Assembly (NCBI RefSeq): GCF_008312885.1 | Contig: NZ_VSSO01000004.1 | Location: 124,001-188,000 of the forward strand | Origin: Lolliginicoccus suaedae | GTDB taxonomy: Bacteria > Actinomycetota > Actinomycetes > Mycobacteriales > Mycobacteriaceae | Direction of reading: 5' to 3' | DNA: 64,000 nucleotides | Shown here: positions 17,704 through 27,191 of the stretch, in pieces | Position numbering within the stretch: position 1 is the stretch's first letter | Layout of the letters: each line of letters begins with the position of its first letter | Translations under genes and position numbers: made by a program | Notes under the pieces: generated by a model | What the model saw: only the letters and a program-made list of their open reading frames with translations | Told to the model about the DNA's origin: nothing | The model's database searches: none

Positions 17704-18117
17704 TCAGGCCAGGCCGGGGAACCAGAGCGCGATCTCGCGCGCGGAGGAATCCGTCGAGTCCGATCCGTGGACGATGTTCTCCTGGACCTCGAGGGCGAAG
17801 TCGCCACGGACGGAACCGGGGGCTGCCTTCTCCACGGGGTCGGTGCCACCGGCGATCTGGCGGAACGCCGCGACCGCGCGCGGGCCCTCCACCACGGCCG
17901 CGACGAGCGGCCCGGAGGTGATGAAGTCGATCAGGGACTGGTAGAAGGGCTTGCCCTGGTGCTCGGCATAGTGCTGGGCAGCAATCTCCTCGGTGACATG
18001 CTTCAGCTCCAGCGCAGCGAGGCTGAGGCCGCGCCGCTCGATGCGGGAGATGACTTCACCGACGAGGCCACGGGCCACGCCGTCGGGCTTGATCAGTACT
18101 AGGGTGCGCTCACTCAC
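17704..18117 (-). CDS. ndk: Nucleoside diphosphate kinase
   Basis: A 137-residue NDK that transfers the gamma-phosphate from NTPs to NDPs via a phosphohistidine. The N-terminus [17 protein letters not shown] and the active-site segment NIVHGSDS (catalytic histidine) are intact. It is the last gene of the valS-folC-DUF4233-ndk run, 34 nt after the DUF4233 gene. Confidence 0.97.
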   Translation of the reverse strand: MSERTLVLIKPDGVARGLVGEVISRIERRGLSLAALELKHVTEEIAAQHYAEHQGKPFYQSLIDFITSGPLVAAVVEGPRAVAAFRQIAGGTDPVEKAAPGSVRGDFALEVQENIVHGSDSTDSSAREIALWFPGLA

Positions 18118-18151
18118 GCGCCTAGCCTATCTGCCTTGGCCCACGGACGCG

Positions 18152-18595
18152 TCACTGGCCCGGTGCATCGTTCTCCTCCGCGCGCTCGTCCGCCCGGGCG
18201 CGCTGCTGCGCGGGCAGCAGGCCCGCGGCCATCCGCTTGCGAATGTCGTTGCGCAGGTACAGGATGTACGCCCACACCGCGAGGAAGATGAGGCCGAGGA
18301 CGCCGAGCGCGATGCTGAAGAAGAACGTCCCGACCATGAGTGCTTGCAGCGCGAAGTCGAAGCGCAGCGCCCATGGCCGGCGCTGCAGGCCGGATCCGAG
18401 GATCATCAGGACAGCGAGCCCGAGGATGTAGCCCCCCGAGAGCCAGGTGATGCCATCGCCGACGCGCCAGACGACGGGCAGGGCGAGCAGGACGACGATG
18501 GCCTGCAGGATGAGCGTGCCGGCCATGACGCCCCGCAGGCCCTTCCAGGGATCGGGGACTGCCCCGGGACCAGTGCTCGCGGTTGTCTCGGTCAC
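18152..18595 (-). CDS. DUF4233 membrane protein
   Basis: A 147-residue protein with four predicted membrane helices (about residues 22-44, 50-66, 81-99 and 100-113) and a short charged C-terminal tail. It matches the DUF4233 family that lies between folC and ndk throughout the Mycobacteriales (M. tuberculosis Rv2446c). Function unknown. It starts at GTG 18595, overlapping the folC stop (GTGA), so its translation is coupled to folC. Confidence 0.85.
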   Translation of the reverse strand: MTETTASTGPGAVPDPWKGLRGVMAGTLILQAIVVLLALPVVWRVGDGITWLSGGYILGLAVLMILGSGLQRRPWALRFDFALQALMVGTFFFSIALGVLGLIFLAVWAYILYLRNDIRKRMAAGLLPAQQRARADERAEENDAPGQ

Positions 18596-20085
18596 AAGGG
18601 TTCCTTTCCGAACAGGCTGCGCGCGTTGCCGGCGGTGACGACGGATCCGGTGATGACGATGCCTGCCCCGGAGACATGCTCATCGCCGGTGGCGACCTCC
18701 TCCGCGCGTGCCACCGCGGTCTCGATGGCATCGGCGAGGCCTTGGGCGATGATGACGCGATCATCACCGAATCGTGGCATCGCGAGCTCGGCGAGCTCGT
18801 TGGCGGGCATCGCGCGGGGCGAGGAGTTGGTCGTGACAACGATCTCGTCGAGGACTGGCTCGAGGGCATCGAGGATCCCGGCGGCATCCTTGTCCGCCAT
18901 CACGGCGACCACGCCGACCAGCCGGCGGAAATCGAACTCATCGGAGAGCGCCCGGGCGAGAGCCTGGGCACCGTGCGGGTTGTGCGCCGCGTCGAGGAAC
19001 ACGGTGGGCGCGGGCCGGACCCGCTCGAGCCGTCCGGGGCTGGCGACGGTGGCGAATGCCTCGCGCACCGAGTCGATGTCGAGCCGGCGATCCTTGCCCG
19101 CGCCGAAGAACGCTTCGACCGCGGCGAGCGCGAGGGAGGCATTGCGCGCCTGGTGCTCGCCGTGCAGCGGCAGGAAGATGTCGTCGTAGACGCCTCCGAG
19201 GCCTTGCAGGGTTACCTGCTGTCCACCTACTGCCACGCGCCGCTCGAGGACGAGGAACTCGCTGCCCGCGCGGGCCACCGCGGCATCCGCGTCGAGCGCC
19301 TGGCGGAGCAGGACGTCCATGGATTCGGGTTGCTGCTCGCCGATGACCGCGACCGTGTCGGTGGGGACGATCCTGTCGGGCGCGCGCTTGATGATGCCGG
19401 CCTTCTCGGAGGCGATGGCGGTGAGCGTCGAGCCGAGGTACTCGGTGTGGTCGAGGCCGATGGGGGTAATTACCGCGACATCGCCGGTGATCACGTTGGT
19501 GGCGTCCCAGGTGCCACCGAGCCCGACCTCGATGACACCGACGTCGATGGGCGCATCGGCGAAAACAGTGAACGCCATCGCGGTGAGCACCTCGAACTTG
19601 CTCATGCGCGGGCCGCCCGCAGCGACTGATTTCTCGTCGATCATCGCGATGTAGGGCTCGAGCTCGCGGTAGGTGTCGATGTAGGTCCGCGGGCTGATGG
19701 GCGCGTTGTCCACGCTGATCCGCTCGGTGACGAGCTGCAGGTGCGGGCTGGTCGTGCGGCCCGTGCGCTGCCCCATGCGAGTGAGCAGCGCATCGATCAT
19801 CCGGGCGACGGAGGTCTTGCCGTTGGTGCCAGCGATGTGGATCGATGGGTACGCGGTGTGCGGCTCGCCCAGCACATCGAGCAGCAGGGAGATCCGCGTC
19901 AGGCTCGGCTCGATCTTCGTCTCGGGCCAGCGCTGGTCGAGCTCGGCCTCCACCTCCGCGAGCTCGGCGAGGTCCTCCGCGGTGGGCGGGATGTAGATCG
20001 GCGTGTCCGGGTCCGGCTTGTCATCGTCGTCCGGCACCCCGAGCGCCTTGAGGAGGTCGGGTCCGTCGAGGTCATCGATATTCAT
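18592..20085 (-). CDS. folC: Folylpolyglutamate synthase / dihydrofolate synthase
   Basis: A Mur-ligase-superfamily enzyme of 497 residues that adds glutamate to dihydropteroate and folates. The ATP loop is HIAGTNGKTSVARMID, and later motifs include GLGGTWDATN and LDAAHNPHGAQ. GGGAG lies 5 nt before ATG 20085. The ATG overlaps the TGA of a short repeat-rich upstream reading frame (20082-20195). An N-terminal extension of about 45 residues precedes the Mur fold, as in mycobacterial FolC. Confidence 0.95.
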   Translation of the reverse strand: MNIDDLDGPDLLKALGVPDDDDKPDPDTPIYIPPTAEDLAELAEVEAELDQRWPETKIEPSLTRISLLLDVLGEPHTAYPSIHIAGTNGKTSVARMIDALLTRMGQRTGRTTSPHLQLVTERISVDNAPISPRTYIDTYRELEPYIAMIDEKSVAAGGPRMSKFEVLTAMAFTVFADAPIDVGVIEVGLGGTWDATNVITGDVAVITPIGLDHTEYLGSTLTAIASEKAGIIKRAPDRIVPTDTVAVIGEQQPESMDVLLRQALDADAAVARAGSEFLVLERRVAVGGQQVTLQGLGGVYDDIFLPLHGEHQARNASLALAAVEAFFGAGKDRRLDIDSVREAFATVASPGRLERVRPAPTVFLDAAHNPHGAQALARALSDEFDFRRLVGVVAVMADKDAAGILDALEPVLDEIVVTTNSSPRAMPANELAELAMPRFGDDRVIIAQGLADAIETAVARAEEVATGDEHVSGAGIVITGSVVTAGNARSLFGKEPL

Positions 20086-20195
20086 CGTGCTCCCAGATTG
20101 ATTGGTGTGCCCAGCCGCATCGTGCCCAGCCGCATCGTGCCCAGCCGCATCGTGCCCAGCCTCATTGTGCGCGCATCCTCGTCGTGCAGCCTCAT
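20082..20195 (-). CDS. Possible 37-residue leader ORF built from repeats, coupled to folC
   Basis: A short reading frame from ATG 20195 whose TGA overlaps the folC ATG by ATGA. It encodes four MRLGT pentapeptides because it runs through 15-bp tandem repeats. GAGG lies 11 nt before the ATG, a weak ribosome site. It may be a translated leader that feeds ribosomes into folC, or an accident of the repeats. No similarity is recognised. Confidence 0.3.
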   Translation of the reverse strand: MRLHDEDARTMRLGTMRLGTMRLGTMRLGTPINLGAR

Positions 20196-20207
20196 CGCGC
20201 GGCCAGC
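20107..20207. repeat. 15-bp tandem repeat between valS and folC
   Basis: The plus-strand unit GTGCCCAGCCGCATC occurs three times exactly (20107-20151), then as a variant ending CTCATT (20152-20166), then in degenerate copies to about 20207, right up to the valS stop. On the minus strand each unit contains GGGCACGATG, resembling the real folC ribosome site and start (GGGAGCACGATG). Confidence 0.9.
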
Positions 20208-20208
20208 C

Positions 20209-22923
20209 TCACCGTGCAGCGAGCGCAGCAAGCCGCTCCCCGATGCGCTGCACCTCCTCCTCGGCGATGGCCTTGCGGGTGGTGATCTTCTCGACGACCT
20301 GCGCCGGCGCCTTGGCGAGGAATGCCTCGTTGCCGAGCTTGGCGGAGGTCTGCGCGAGCTCCTTCTCCGCGGCTGCGAGATCCTTGGCCAGGCGGCGCTT
20401 CTCTGCCTCGATGTCCACCGTTCCGGAGGTGTCGAGCTCCACCTGCAGCGTGGTCCGGCTGGTGCGCACCTCGATGGCCGCGGATGCGGTGAAGCCTTCC
20501 TCGGCCGCGGTGAGCCTCGACAGGGCCGCGATGTAGGGATGCAGCGACGTGAGGTCCGCCTGTTCGAGGCCGACGATGCGGGCGGGCACCTTCTGGCCCG
20601 GGCGCAGGCCCTGGTCGGAGCGGAACCGGCGGATCTCGGTGACGAGGTGCTGGACATCGTCGATGCGGCGGGCGGCCTGCTCGTCGCGGTCCGCGCCCAG
20701 CGTGCCGGGCCAGTCCGCGATGACGACGGATTCCTCGCCGGTGAGCTTGGTCCAGAGCGTCTCGGTGACGAACGGGATGACGGGATGCAGCAGGCGCAGC
20801 AGCGTGTCGAGGATGGTCCCGACGACGATGCGGGTGGCGGGCGCGGTGTCCTCGTCGGCGAACTGCACCTTGGCGAGCTCGAGGTACCAGTCGCAGAACT
20901 CGTCCCAGGCGAAGTGGTAGAGGGCCTCGCATGCCTTGCCGAACTCGTAGCGATCGAACGCGGCATCGACCTCGGCACGCACGTGCTCGAGGCGGTCGAG
21001 GATCCACCGGTCCGGGTCGGTGAGGGTGTCGCGGGCGGGAAGCTCGCCGGGCGCGGCGCCGTTCATCAGGGCCAGCTTGGTGGCGTTGAACAGCTTGGTG
21101 GCGAAGTTGCGGGCCGCTTGGGCATGGTCCTCGCCGACGGGCAGGTCCGCGCCGGGGTTGGCGCCGCGCGCGAGGGTGAAGCGCAGGGCATCCGCGCCGA
21201 ACCGCTCCACCCAGTCGAGCGGGTCGATGCCGTTGCCGCGGGACTTCGACATCTTGCGGCCCTGCTCATCGCGCACGAGCCCGTGGAGGAACACATCGTG
21301 GAACGGGACCTTGCCCCCGGGCGCGTGCTCGTCCTCCTCGGCGACGAACCGGCCGAACATCATCATCCGGGCGACCCAGAAGAACAGGATGTCGTAGCCG
21401 GTGACGAGCACGCTGGTGGGATAGAACTTGGCGAGCTCGTCGGTCTGCTCGGGCCAGCCCATCGTGGAGAACGGCCACAGGCCGGAGGAGAACCAGGTGT
21501 CGAGCACATCGGGATCCTGCACATAGCCCTCAGGTGCAGTCTCCCCCGGCGCGGGGCACACGACGTCGCCGTCTGGCCCGTACCAGATGGGGATGCGGTG
21601 ACCCCACCACAGCTGCCGGGAGATGCACCAGTCGTGCATATCGTCGACCCAGGAGAACCACCGGGGCTCCAAGGACTTGGGGTGGATGACGGTATCGCCA
21701 TCGCGGACGGCGTCACCGGCCATGCGCGCGAGCTCGTCCACCTTGACCCACCACTGCTTGGACAACCGGGGCTCGATGACCTCGCCGCCGCGCTCGGAGT
21801 GGCCGACGCTGTGCACGTAGGGGCGCTTCTCGGCGACCACGCGGCCCTCGGCGGCGAGCCGCTCCCGGATGCGGGCGCGGGCCTCGAACCGGTCCATGCC
21901 ATCGAACTCGGTGCCCGTGCCAGCGATGCGCGCGTGCTCGTCCATGATCGTGGGCATCGGCAAGTCGTGCCGCACGCCGAGCTCGAAGTCGTTGGGGTCG
22001 TGGGCGGGGGTGATCTTCACCGCGCCGGACCCGAAGGAGGGATCGACGTAGTCATCGGCCACGATGGGGATCTGGCGCTCGGTGATGGGGTGGTAGACGG
22101 TGGTGCCGATCAAGTGCTGGTAGCGCTCGTCGTCGGGGTGCACGGCGACGGCGGTATCACCGAGCATCGTCTCGACACGGGTGGTGGCGACGATGACGTG
22201 TGGCTCGTCGTCGTTGAGGGAGCCGTAGCGCAGCGACACCAGCTCTCCCTCGACCTCCTCGTGCTTGACCTCGATGTCGGAGATGGCGGTCTGCAGCACG
22301 GGCGACCAGTTGACCAGGCGCTCGGCGCGATAGATCAGCCCGGCGTCATAGAGCTTCTTGAAGATGGTGTGCACGGCGCGCGAGAGGCCCTCGTCGAGGG
22401 TGAAGCGCTCGCGGCCCCAGTCGACGCCGTCGCCGATGCGGCGCATCTGCTCCATGATGGTGCCGCCCGACTCGGCCTTCCACTGCCATACCCGCTCGAC
22501 GAAGGCCTCTCGGCCCATCTCGTGGCGGCTGGTGCCGGCGGCATCGAGCTGCTTCTCGACGACCATCTGGGTGGCGATGCCGGCGTGGTCCATGCCGGGC
22601 AGCCAGAGCACCTCGAAGCCCTGCATGCGCTTGCGGCGGCACAGGATGTCCATCAGGGTGTGATCGAGCGCGTGGCCCATGTGCAGGCTGCCAGTGACGT
22701 TCGGCGGCGGCAGCACGATGGAGAAGCCTGGCTTGTCGCTGCGCGGATCGGCGGTGAAGTACCCGGCGTCGACCCAGCGCTGGTACAGCTCCGCCTCCAC
22801 GGCCTGCGGCTCCCATGCCTTGGGCAGGTCCACGGCGGGCCGGGATCCGTCCGGGCTGGATCCTTGCGGGCTCGTGCCGCTGGGGGTGGCGGTGTCCTGG
22901 GGGTCTGGCGCTGCACTGGTCAC
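20209..22923 (-). CDS. valS: Valyl-tRNA synthetase
   Basis: A class I aminoacyl-tRNA synthetase of 904 residues from GTG 22923. It has the HIGH-type motif HMGH and the KMSKS motif in [17 protein letters not shown]1 editing domain lies between them, with the anticodon-binding domain and a C-terminal coiled coil (about 840-904) after. It leads the valS-folC-DUF4233-ndk set. No T-box-like leader was found upstream. Confidence 0.97.
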   Translation of the reverse strand: MTSAAPDPQDTATPSGTSPQGSSPDGSRPAVDLPKAWEPQAVEAELYQRWVDAGYFTADPRSDKPGFSIVLPPPNVTGSLHMGHALDHTLMDILCRRKRMQGFEVLWLPGMDHAGIATQMVVEKQLDAAGTSRHEMGREAFVERVWQWKAESGGTIMEQMRRIGDGVDWGRERFTLDEGLSRAVHTIFKKLYDAGLIYRAERLVNWSPVLQTAISDIEVKHEEVEGELVSLRYGSLNDDEPHVIVATTRVETMLGDTAVAVHPDDERYQHLIGTTVYHPITERQIPIVADDYVDPSFGSGAVKITPAHDPNDFELGVRHDLPMPTIMDEHARIAGTGTEFDGMDRFEARARIRERLAAEGRVVAEKRPYVHSVGHSERGGEVIEPRLSKQWWVKVDELARMAGDAVRDGDTVIHPKSLEPRWFSWVDDMHDWCISRQLWWGHRIPIWYGPDGDVVCPAPGETAPEGYVQDPDVLDTWFSSGLWPFSTMGWPEQTDELAKFYPTSVLVTGYDILFFWVARMMMFGRFVAEEDEHAPGGKVPFHDVFLHGLVRDEQGRKMSKSRGNGIDPLDWVERFGADALRFTLARGANPGADLPVGEDHAQAARNFATKLFNATKLALMNGAAPGELPARDTLTDPDRWILDRLEHVRAEVDAAFDRYEFGKACEALYHFAWDEFCDWYLELAKVQFADEDTAPATRIVVGTILDTLLRLLHPVIPFVTETLWTKLTGEESVVIADWPGTLGADRDEQAARRIDDVQHLVTEIRRFRSDQGLRPGQKVPARIVGLEQADLTSLHPYIAALSRLTAAEEGFTASAAIEVRTSRTTLQVELDTSGTVDIEAEKRRLAKDLAAAEKELAQTSAKLGNEAFLAKAPAQVVEKITTRKAIAEEEVQRIGERLAALAAR

Positions 22924-23009
22924 CCCGCGATTCTAGGGAACAGGACTGCCCCGGGTCACATCAGTTGCACCACGGGCAGCCCGGACGCCGTTCTGCTGCA
23001 GCGTGTCGC

Positions 23010-23129
23010 GGGGAAATCGCGATCGGGTTCCTCGTCGCCAGGCACAGAGCCACTGCGGTCACCCCGGCCATGCTCGGCGGCATCGGCGCGCTCACCACCG
23101 CGAGCATCCTGCTCGCAACGGTGCGGTGA
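23010..23129 (+). pseudogene. Possible C-terminal remnant of a membrane protein
   Basis: Between valS and the PLP-enzyme operon, a plus-strand frame ending in TGA at 23129 reads as two hydrophobic segments (EIAIGFLVARH and MLGGIGALTTASILLATVR). It resembles the end of a transporter, but upstream residues in this frame are not protein-like and no start or ribosome site is evident. It may be a decayed gene end or coincidence. Confidence 0.2.
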
Positions 23130-24461
23130 TCACATCATCGCGAGCTCGGCACCCGCGGCACGAGCACTCGACAGCCCACCCTCGAGCACGAACGTCGCCT
23201 GGTGGCCGAGCCGCACCAGCATCGCCGCGAGCTTCACGGAGATCTCCCCATCCGCGCACACCAGCAGCACCTCGGTCTCGGGACCGAATGGCATGCCTGC
23301 CCGCAGGTTCTCCACGAACACATCGTCGGGGATGTTGATCGAGCCTGGCAGGTGGCTGAGGCCGAAGGCATAGCGGGCGCGCACGTCCACGATGAGCGGA
23401 TGCTTCTCCGCACGATGCTCCTCGATCTGGTGGGGGCCCACGCGCGGCACCGCGTCCACGTCCTCGGCGCTCACCGCCGCTAGCCCTAGCGTGCTCGCCG
23501 GCTGGCCGAGGAGATCGGGCCTGCGTGAGCGCACGTAGCTCATGTATGGCTCGATGCGGTCGCACACCAGGAACACAGCGGTGCGCCGCTCCGTGGAGCC
23601 GGCCTCGCCGAGCTTCCGGTCCTCCTCCCGCAGGTACTCCAACGCTCCGTGGTAGGCGGCACCGCTTGTCGGTCCGCCGAGGATGCCACTGCGGCGGATG
23701 AGCTGGGCCGTTCCCTCGAGAGCCTCGCTCGAGCCGATCTCCGTGATCACGTCGAACTCGGCAGGGTCGTAGAGCCCGACCTCCTGCAGTTCATCGACCG
23801 TCCGGATGCCCGGGATGAAGTCTGGCTTGCGCACGACGAGACCCACTGCGCGGACGTCGGGACGCGATGCCCGCAGCGCACGGATAATGCCGGTCGAGGA
23901 CCCTGCCGTGCCGACGGTGGCGATGAAATAGTCCGGCGCCGCGCCACCGAGATCCTCGATGATCTCCGGCCCGGTGTCCTGGGTGTGGATCCCGGAGTTG
24001 TCGTCGTTGTAGTACTGGTCGGTGTGGACCACGGAGTCGTCACCGGCCATCTCGCGGTAGATCACGCTGCGGGGATCATCGACGCACCCGCGGTCGAACG
24101 ATTCCTGCTGCCCGGGCAGCTCATCGATCCGTGCCCCGATGAGCGCGAGCATGTCCTTGATCTCGGGGACCTTCATGCGATTGGTGACGCACCGGAACGG
24201 CACGCCGTTCATGCTCGCGATCACCGAGAGCGCCTTCGCGGTGTTTCCGCTCGACAATTCGACTATTGACTGGCCATTGGCCTTGATGTCCTCGATGCTG
24301 CTGCGGACTAGTCCCCACGCGGTGCGGTCCTTCACCGAGCCAAATGGATTCATCATCTCAAGCTTGGCGTAGAGGTCGATATGGGCGAGACCGTGAACGG
24401 CGGGGCTGATCCTGACCAATGGCGTGTTGCCGATGACGTCGAGGATGCTGTCGTACTTCAT
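23130..24461 (-). CDS. Cysteine-synthase-like PLP enzyme fused to a rhodanese domain
   Basis: A 443-residue two-domain protein. Residues 1 to about 325 form a fold-II PLP enzyme of the cysteine synthase/cystathionine beta-synthase type. The PLP lysine is in NPFGSVKDRTAWG, the substrate loop is SSGNTAKA, and VGTAGSSTG and GPTSGAAY are the phosphate and C-terminal loops. Residues about 345-435 form a rhodanese domain with an active-site cysteine in VCADGEIS. ATG 24461 has GGGAGGG upstream and overlaps the preceding gene's stop (ATGA). Similar enzymes make diaminopropionate-type precursors with a partner decarboxylase in siderophore loci, but no siderophore synthase is adjacent here. The product is unknown. 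Confidence 0.8.
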   Translation of the reverse strand: MKYDSILDVIGNTPLVRISPAVHGLAHIDLYAKLEMMNPFGSVKDRTAWGLVRSSIEDIKANGQSIVELSSGNTAKALSVIASMNGVPFRCVTNRMKVPEIKDMLALIGARIDELPGQQESFDRGCVDDPRSVIYREMAGDDSVVHTDQYYNDDNSGIHTQDTGPEIIEDLGGAAPDYFIATVGTAGSSTGIIRALRASRPDVRAVGLVVRKPDFIPGIRTVDELQEVGLYDPAEFDVITEIGSSEALEGTAQLIRRSGILGGPTSGAAYHGALEYLREEDRKLGEAGSTERRTAVFLVCDRIEPYMSYVRSRRPDLLGQPASTLGLAAVSAEDVDAVPRVGPHQIEEHRAEKHPLIVDVRARYAFGLSHLPGSINIPDDVFVENLRAGMPFGPETEVLLVCADGEISVKLAAMLVRLGHQATFVLEGGLSSARAAGAELAMM

Positions 24462-25975
24462 GAGTTTCCCTCCCCTGGCTCGCAGGCCTCGTGCACGGGC
24501 TCCGGCCAGTACCGGCCGTCCTCCCACCAGCGCATCGGCTCCATGCTGCCGCGTGGCGTGACCTGCGCCGCGATCACGTGATGGCTATCGAGGTCAGCGA
24601 GATAGCCGGCGGTGTTGACGAAAGCGAGGATGTCGCCCGCCCGCGGCATGGCCCGAAAACTGATCGCGCGACGGGTGATGAGGCCAGACTCGGAATCACG
24701 GTTCCCCACCAGGAATCCAGAGCCTGGTCCCGGCACATCCGCATCGGCACTGCCCGGGACCCGCACCAGCAGCGGATCCATCATGACACCGAACCGCTCG
24801 GTCCTGAGATCATCGGAGGACGCATCGACCTCGATCGTAGCACCACTGGACCCACCTCCCGAGACGCGCAGCACGCGTACGAGCGTCAGTCCGGCCTGGT
24901 CCACGAGCCACCGCCCGGGCTCGATCCACAGCTCGAGCATCGAGTCCCGCAGAATGCGGCCAAAAGATGCCCCGGACGATTCCTGCCGCTGCCCGAGCAG
25001 ATCATCGAGGTACCTCGCCCCGACCGCGGTGCGCTGCGCTGGATAGAGGCTCGCAGCCCCGCGCAGCTTGCCCTTCTCGGCGCGAAGGCCGTAGTGGAAG
25101 GATTGCCAGGTGAACGGCGCGCGCCGACCGAGCGCGGAATCGATCAACGCAGTGGTGAATGCATCCCACTGGCCCGGGTCAGCCACATACGTCACGCCAA
25201 AGCCTCCGCCGATGGAAATGACATCGGGAGAGAAGCCCGCGGCCCGCGCCTCGCGCAGCACCCGGAGGCATCCATCGAGCGCCAGCGCCTTCTCGGGAAT
25301 GCCCACCGTATCCAGGTGAAAGGACAATCCCCTCAGACTGAGATCGCGATGCCGGGAAAGCTCCGCCGCGATCGCCGGGAAATCCCTCTCCGCGAAACCG
25401 GATCGCGAAGGACGGATCTTGACCGGCGCGCCCGTATCGACGAACGACGAGAAGCGCAGCAGGACATCCAGGCGGCCGGCGAGCGCACCGGCCTCGCGCA
25501 GTTCCTCCAGCGAGCTGACCACCACCGTGCACCCGGCCCTCGCGGCGAGCCACAGCATCTCCGGCGTCTTCACGCCGCCCACCAGGATCGAGCGTCCAGG
25601 GACGCCCGCCGAGAGCGCATCGGTCATCGAGGCCAGCGAGCACGCGAGGACTCCGGCCCCCTCTGCCGAGACCTGCCGGATGACCGTCGTGGACGGGCAT
25701 GCCTGCGCGCCGAACCGGATCGCGCCGGAAACACCATGTCGATCCAGGACCGCCCGCGCCGCAGCGATATTCCCGGCGACCTGCTCCGGCAGCAGGATCG
25801 TCAGCGGCGAGCCGAGCGCCGCCACCCATCGATGGACTTCCACCGGGCGGGCGAGCACTGCACGGGCGTGCGTGCCCACCAGCGGCTCGAGCGTCGGCAC
25901 CGCACCGGCCCCAGCAGTCGTGGATACCTCGCCGTTCACTGTACGAACGACCGGTTCCTGAGCTGGCAAGGACAT
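24458..25975 (-). CDS. Y4yA-type fold-III PLP decarboxylase-like protein lacking the PLP lysine
   Basis: A 505-residue protein of the alanine-racemase-fold decarboxylase group (diaminopimelate/ornithine decarboxylase relatives), closest to the Y4yA type. Family landmarks are FHLDTVG, the glycine-rich phosphate loop SIGGGFGVTYV, HYGLR, and EPGRWLVDQAG. At the position of the invariant (Y/F)AxKAN motif it reads FGAQACPS, so the Schiff-base lysine is glutamine (CAG) and the asparagine is cysteine. It may have lost decarboxylase activity or changed chemistry. It is translationally coupled to the downstream synthase-rhodanese gene. Start ATG 25975 is chosen because further upstream the frame is antisense to the pirin gene. 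Confidence 0.75.
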   Translation of the reverse strand: MSLPAQEPVVRTVNGEVSTTAGAGAVPTLEPLVGTHARAVLARPVEVHRWVAALGSPLTILLPEQVAGNIAAARAVLDRHGVSGAIRFGAQACPSTTVIRQVSAEGAGVLACSLASMTDALSAGVPGRSILVGGVKTPEMLWLAARAGCTVVVSSLEELREAGALAGRLDVLLRFSSFVDTGAPVKIRPSRSGFAERDFPAIAAELSRHRDLSLRGLSFHLDTVGIPEKALALDGCLRVLREARAAGFSPDVISIGGGFGVTYVADPGQWDAFTTALIDSALGRRAPFTWQSFHYGLRAEKGKLRGAASLYPAQRTAVGARYLDDLLGQRQESSGASFGRILRDSMLELWIEPGRWLVDQAGLTLVRVLRVSGGGSSGATIEVDASSDDLRTERFGVMMDPLLVRVPGSADADVPGPGSGFLVGNRDSESGLITRRAISFRAMPRAGDILAFVNTAGYLADLDSHHVIAAQVTPRGSMEPMRWWEDGRYWPEPVHEACEPGEGNS

Positions 25976-26210
25976 CTGACTCGCTTTCGTGCGTGAGCGC
26001 CGGGGCACTCTCAGCATAGGACGATCCGGGAAAGAGCCACGAACGCCATGTGGGCCGTCTACCAAATCGAAACTCGCCACCACGTGCGGCCACGCGGTCC
26101 ATGCGCGCGGTCCACGCCCGCGACCCGAGTCCCGGAGAAGCCTGGGCGGTCGCGCGGTAGCCTGATCGAACAGCACTCGCACGGTTGACCACGCACCCGA
26201 CGGAGACGCC

Positions 26211-27188
26211 ATGAGCAACACCGAAGCCCACCCCGCGGAGCTCACCTGCACCGCCACGAGCAGCCACGGCGAGGTGGAGATCCTCGAGCCTCGCGACGTC
26301 CCCCTCGGTGGGCCCCGAGCGATGCTGGTGCGGCGCACTCTCCCCCAGCGGCAACGCTCGTTCATCGGCGCATGGTGCTTCGCCGACCACTACGGCCCCG
26401 AGGACGTCGCCGATAGTGGCGGCATGGATGTGGCCCCGCACCCCCATACCGGGCTGCAAACCGTGAGCTGGCTGTTCACTGGAGAGATCGAGCATCGCGA
26501 CAGCGGCGGCGTGCACGGTCTCGTCCGGCCGGGCGAGATCAACCTGATGACTGGCGGCCACGGCATCTGCCACTCCGAGGTCTCCACGAGCAATACCACT
26601 GTGCTGCACGGCGTGCAGCTCTGGGTAGCGCTGCCCGAGCACGCGCGCGATGCCCCCCGCGAGTTCCAGCATCATGCCCCCGAGCTCGTCGAGCTCGACG
26701 GCGCCAGCCTCCGCGTGTTCCTTGGCAGCCTCGCCGGCAGTACTTCACCGGTCAGCACGCACACGCCGCTGCTGGGAGCCGAGCTCCTGCTCGAGCCCGG
26801 CGCCACCGTGGAGCTCGAGGTCGATCCGGCGTTCGAGCATGGCCTCCTCGTCGATACTGGCCGCGCCCGCACCGGCGGCACCAGCATCGAGCCCGGCGCG
26901 CTCGCCTACCTGCCGACGGGGCGCAGCACGATCATGCTGGACAACACGCACGATGGCCCCACCCGCATCATCCTGCTCGGCGGCACGCCCTTCGACGAGG
27001 AGATCATCATGTGGTGGAACTTCGTGGGCCGCACCCACGAGGAGATCACCCGCTTCCGCGACGACTGGGAAGCCCACTCCGATCGGTTCGGGGCCGTGGA
27101 GGGATACGTCGGCAAGACCGATCGCATCCCGGCTCCACCGCTGCCCAACGCCCAGCTCAAGCCTCGCCGCAACCCTCCGAGCCGATAG
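26211..27188 (+). CDS. Pirin-family bicupin protein
   Basis: A 325-residue pirin with two cupin halves. The N-terminal metal site is complete: H77 and H79 in PHPHTGLQ, then H121 and E123 in GHGICHSE. Bacterial pirins bind Fe(II) and some have quercetinase activity or modulate partner enzymes. A TAGCCT possible -10 lies upstream near 26158-26163. It is divergent from the PLP-enzyme operon and convergent with the S9 peptidase gene (4-nt gap). Its substrate cannot be told from sequence. Confidence 0.9.
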   Translation: MSNTEAHPAELTCTATSSHGEVEILEPRDVPLGGPRAMLVRRTLPQRQRSFIGAWCFADHYGPEDVADSGGMDVAPHPHTGLQTVSWLFTGEIEHRDSGGVHGLVRPGEINLMTGGHGICHSEVSTSNTTVLHGVQLWVALPEHARDAPREFQHHAPELVELDGASLRVFLGSLAGSTSPVSTHTPLLGAELLLEPGATVELEVDPAFEHGLLVDTGRARTGGTSIEPGALAYLPTGRSTIMLDNTHDGPTRIILLGGTPFDEEIIMWWNFVGRTHEEITRFRDDWEAHSDRFGAVEGYVGKTDRIPAPPLPNAQLKPRRNPPSR

Positions 27189-27191
27189 CCA

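Noticed and set aside
20107-20207. CRISPR-like repeats between valS and folC
   Set aside because: The 15-bp units are directly adjacent with no spacers; this is a plain tandem repeat.
22924-23129. T-box riboswitch upstream of valS
   Set aside because: No conserved T-box sequence or specifier/antiterminator structure is visible in the short gap.
19741-23373. A 1,210-codon open frame on plus opposite folC and valS
   Set aside because: Antisense shadow of two well-supported genes; GC-rich codon bias opens it, and there is no ribosome site or family motif.
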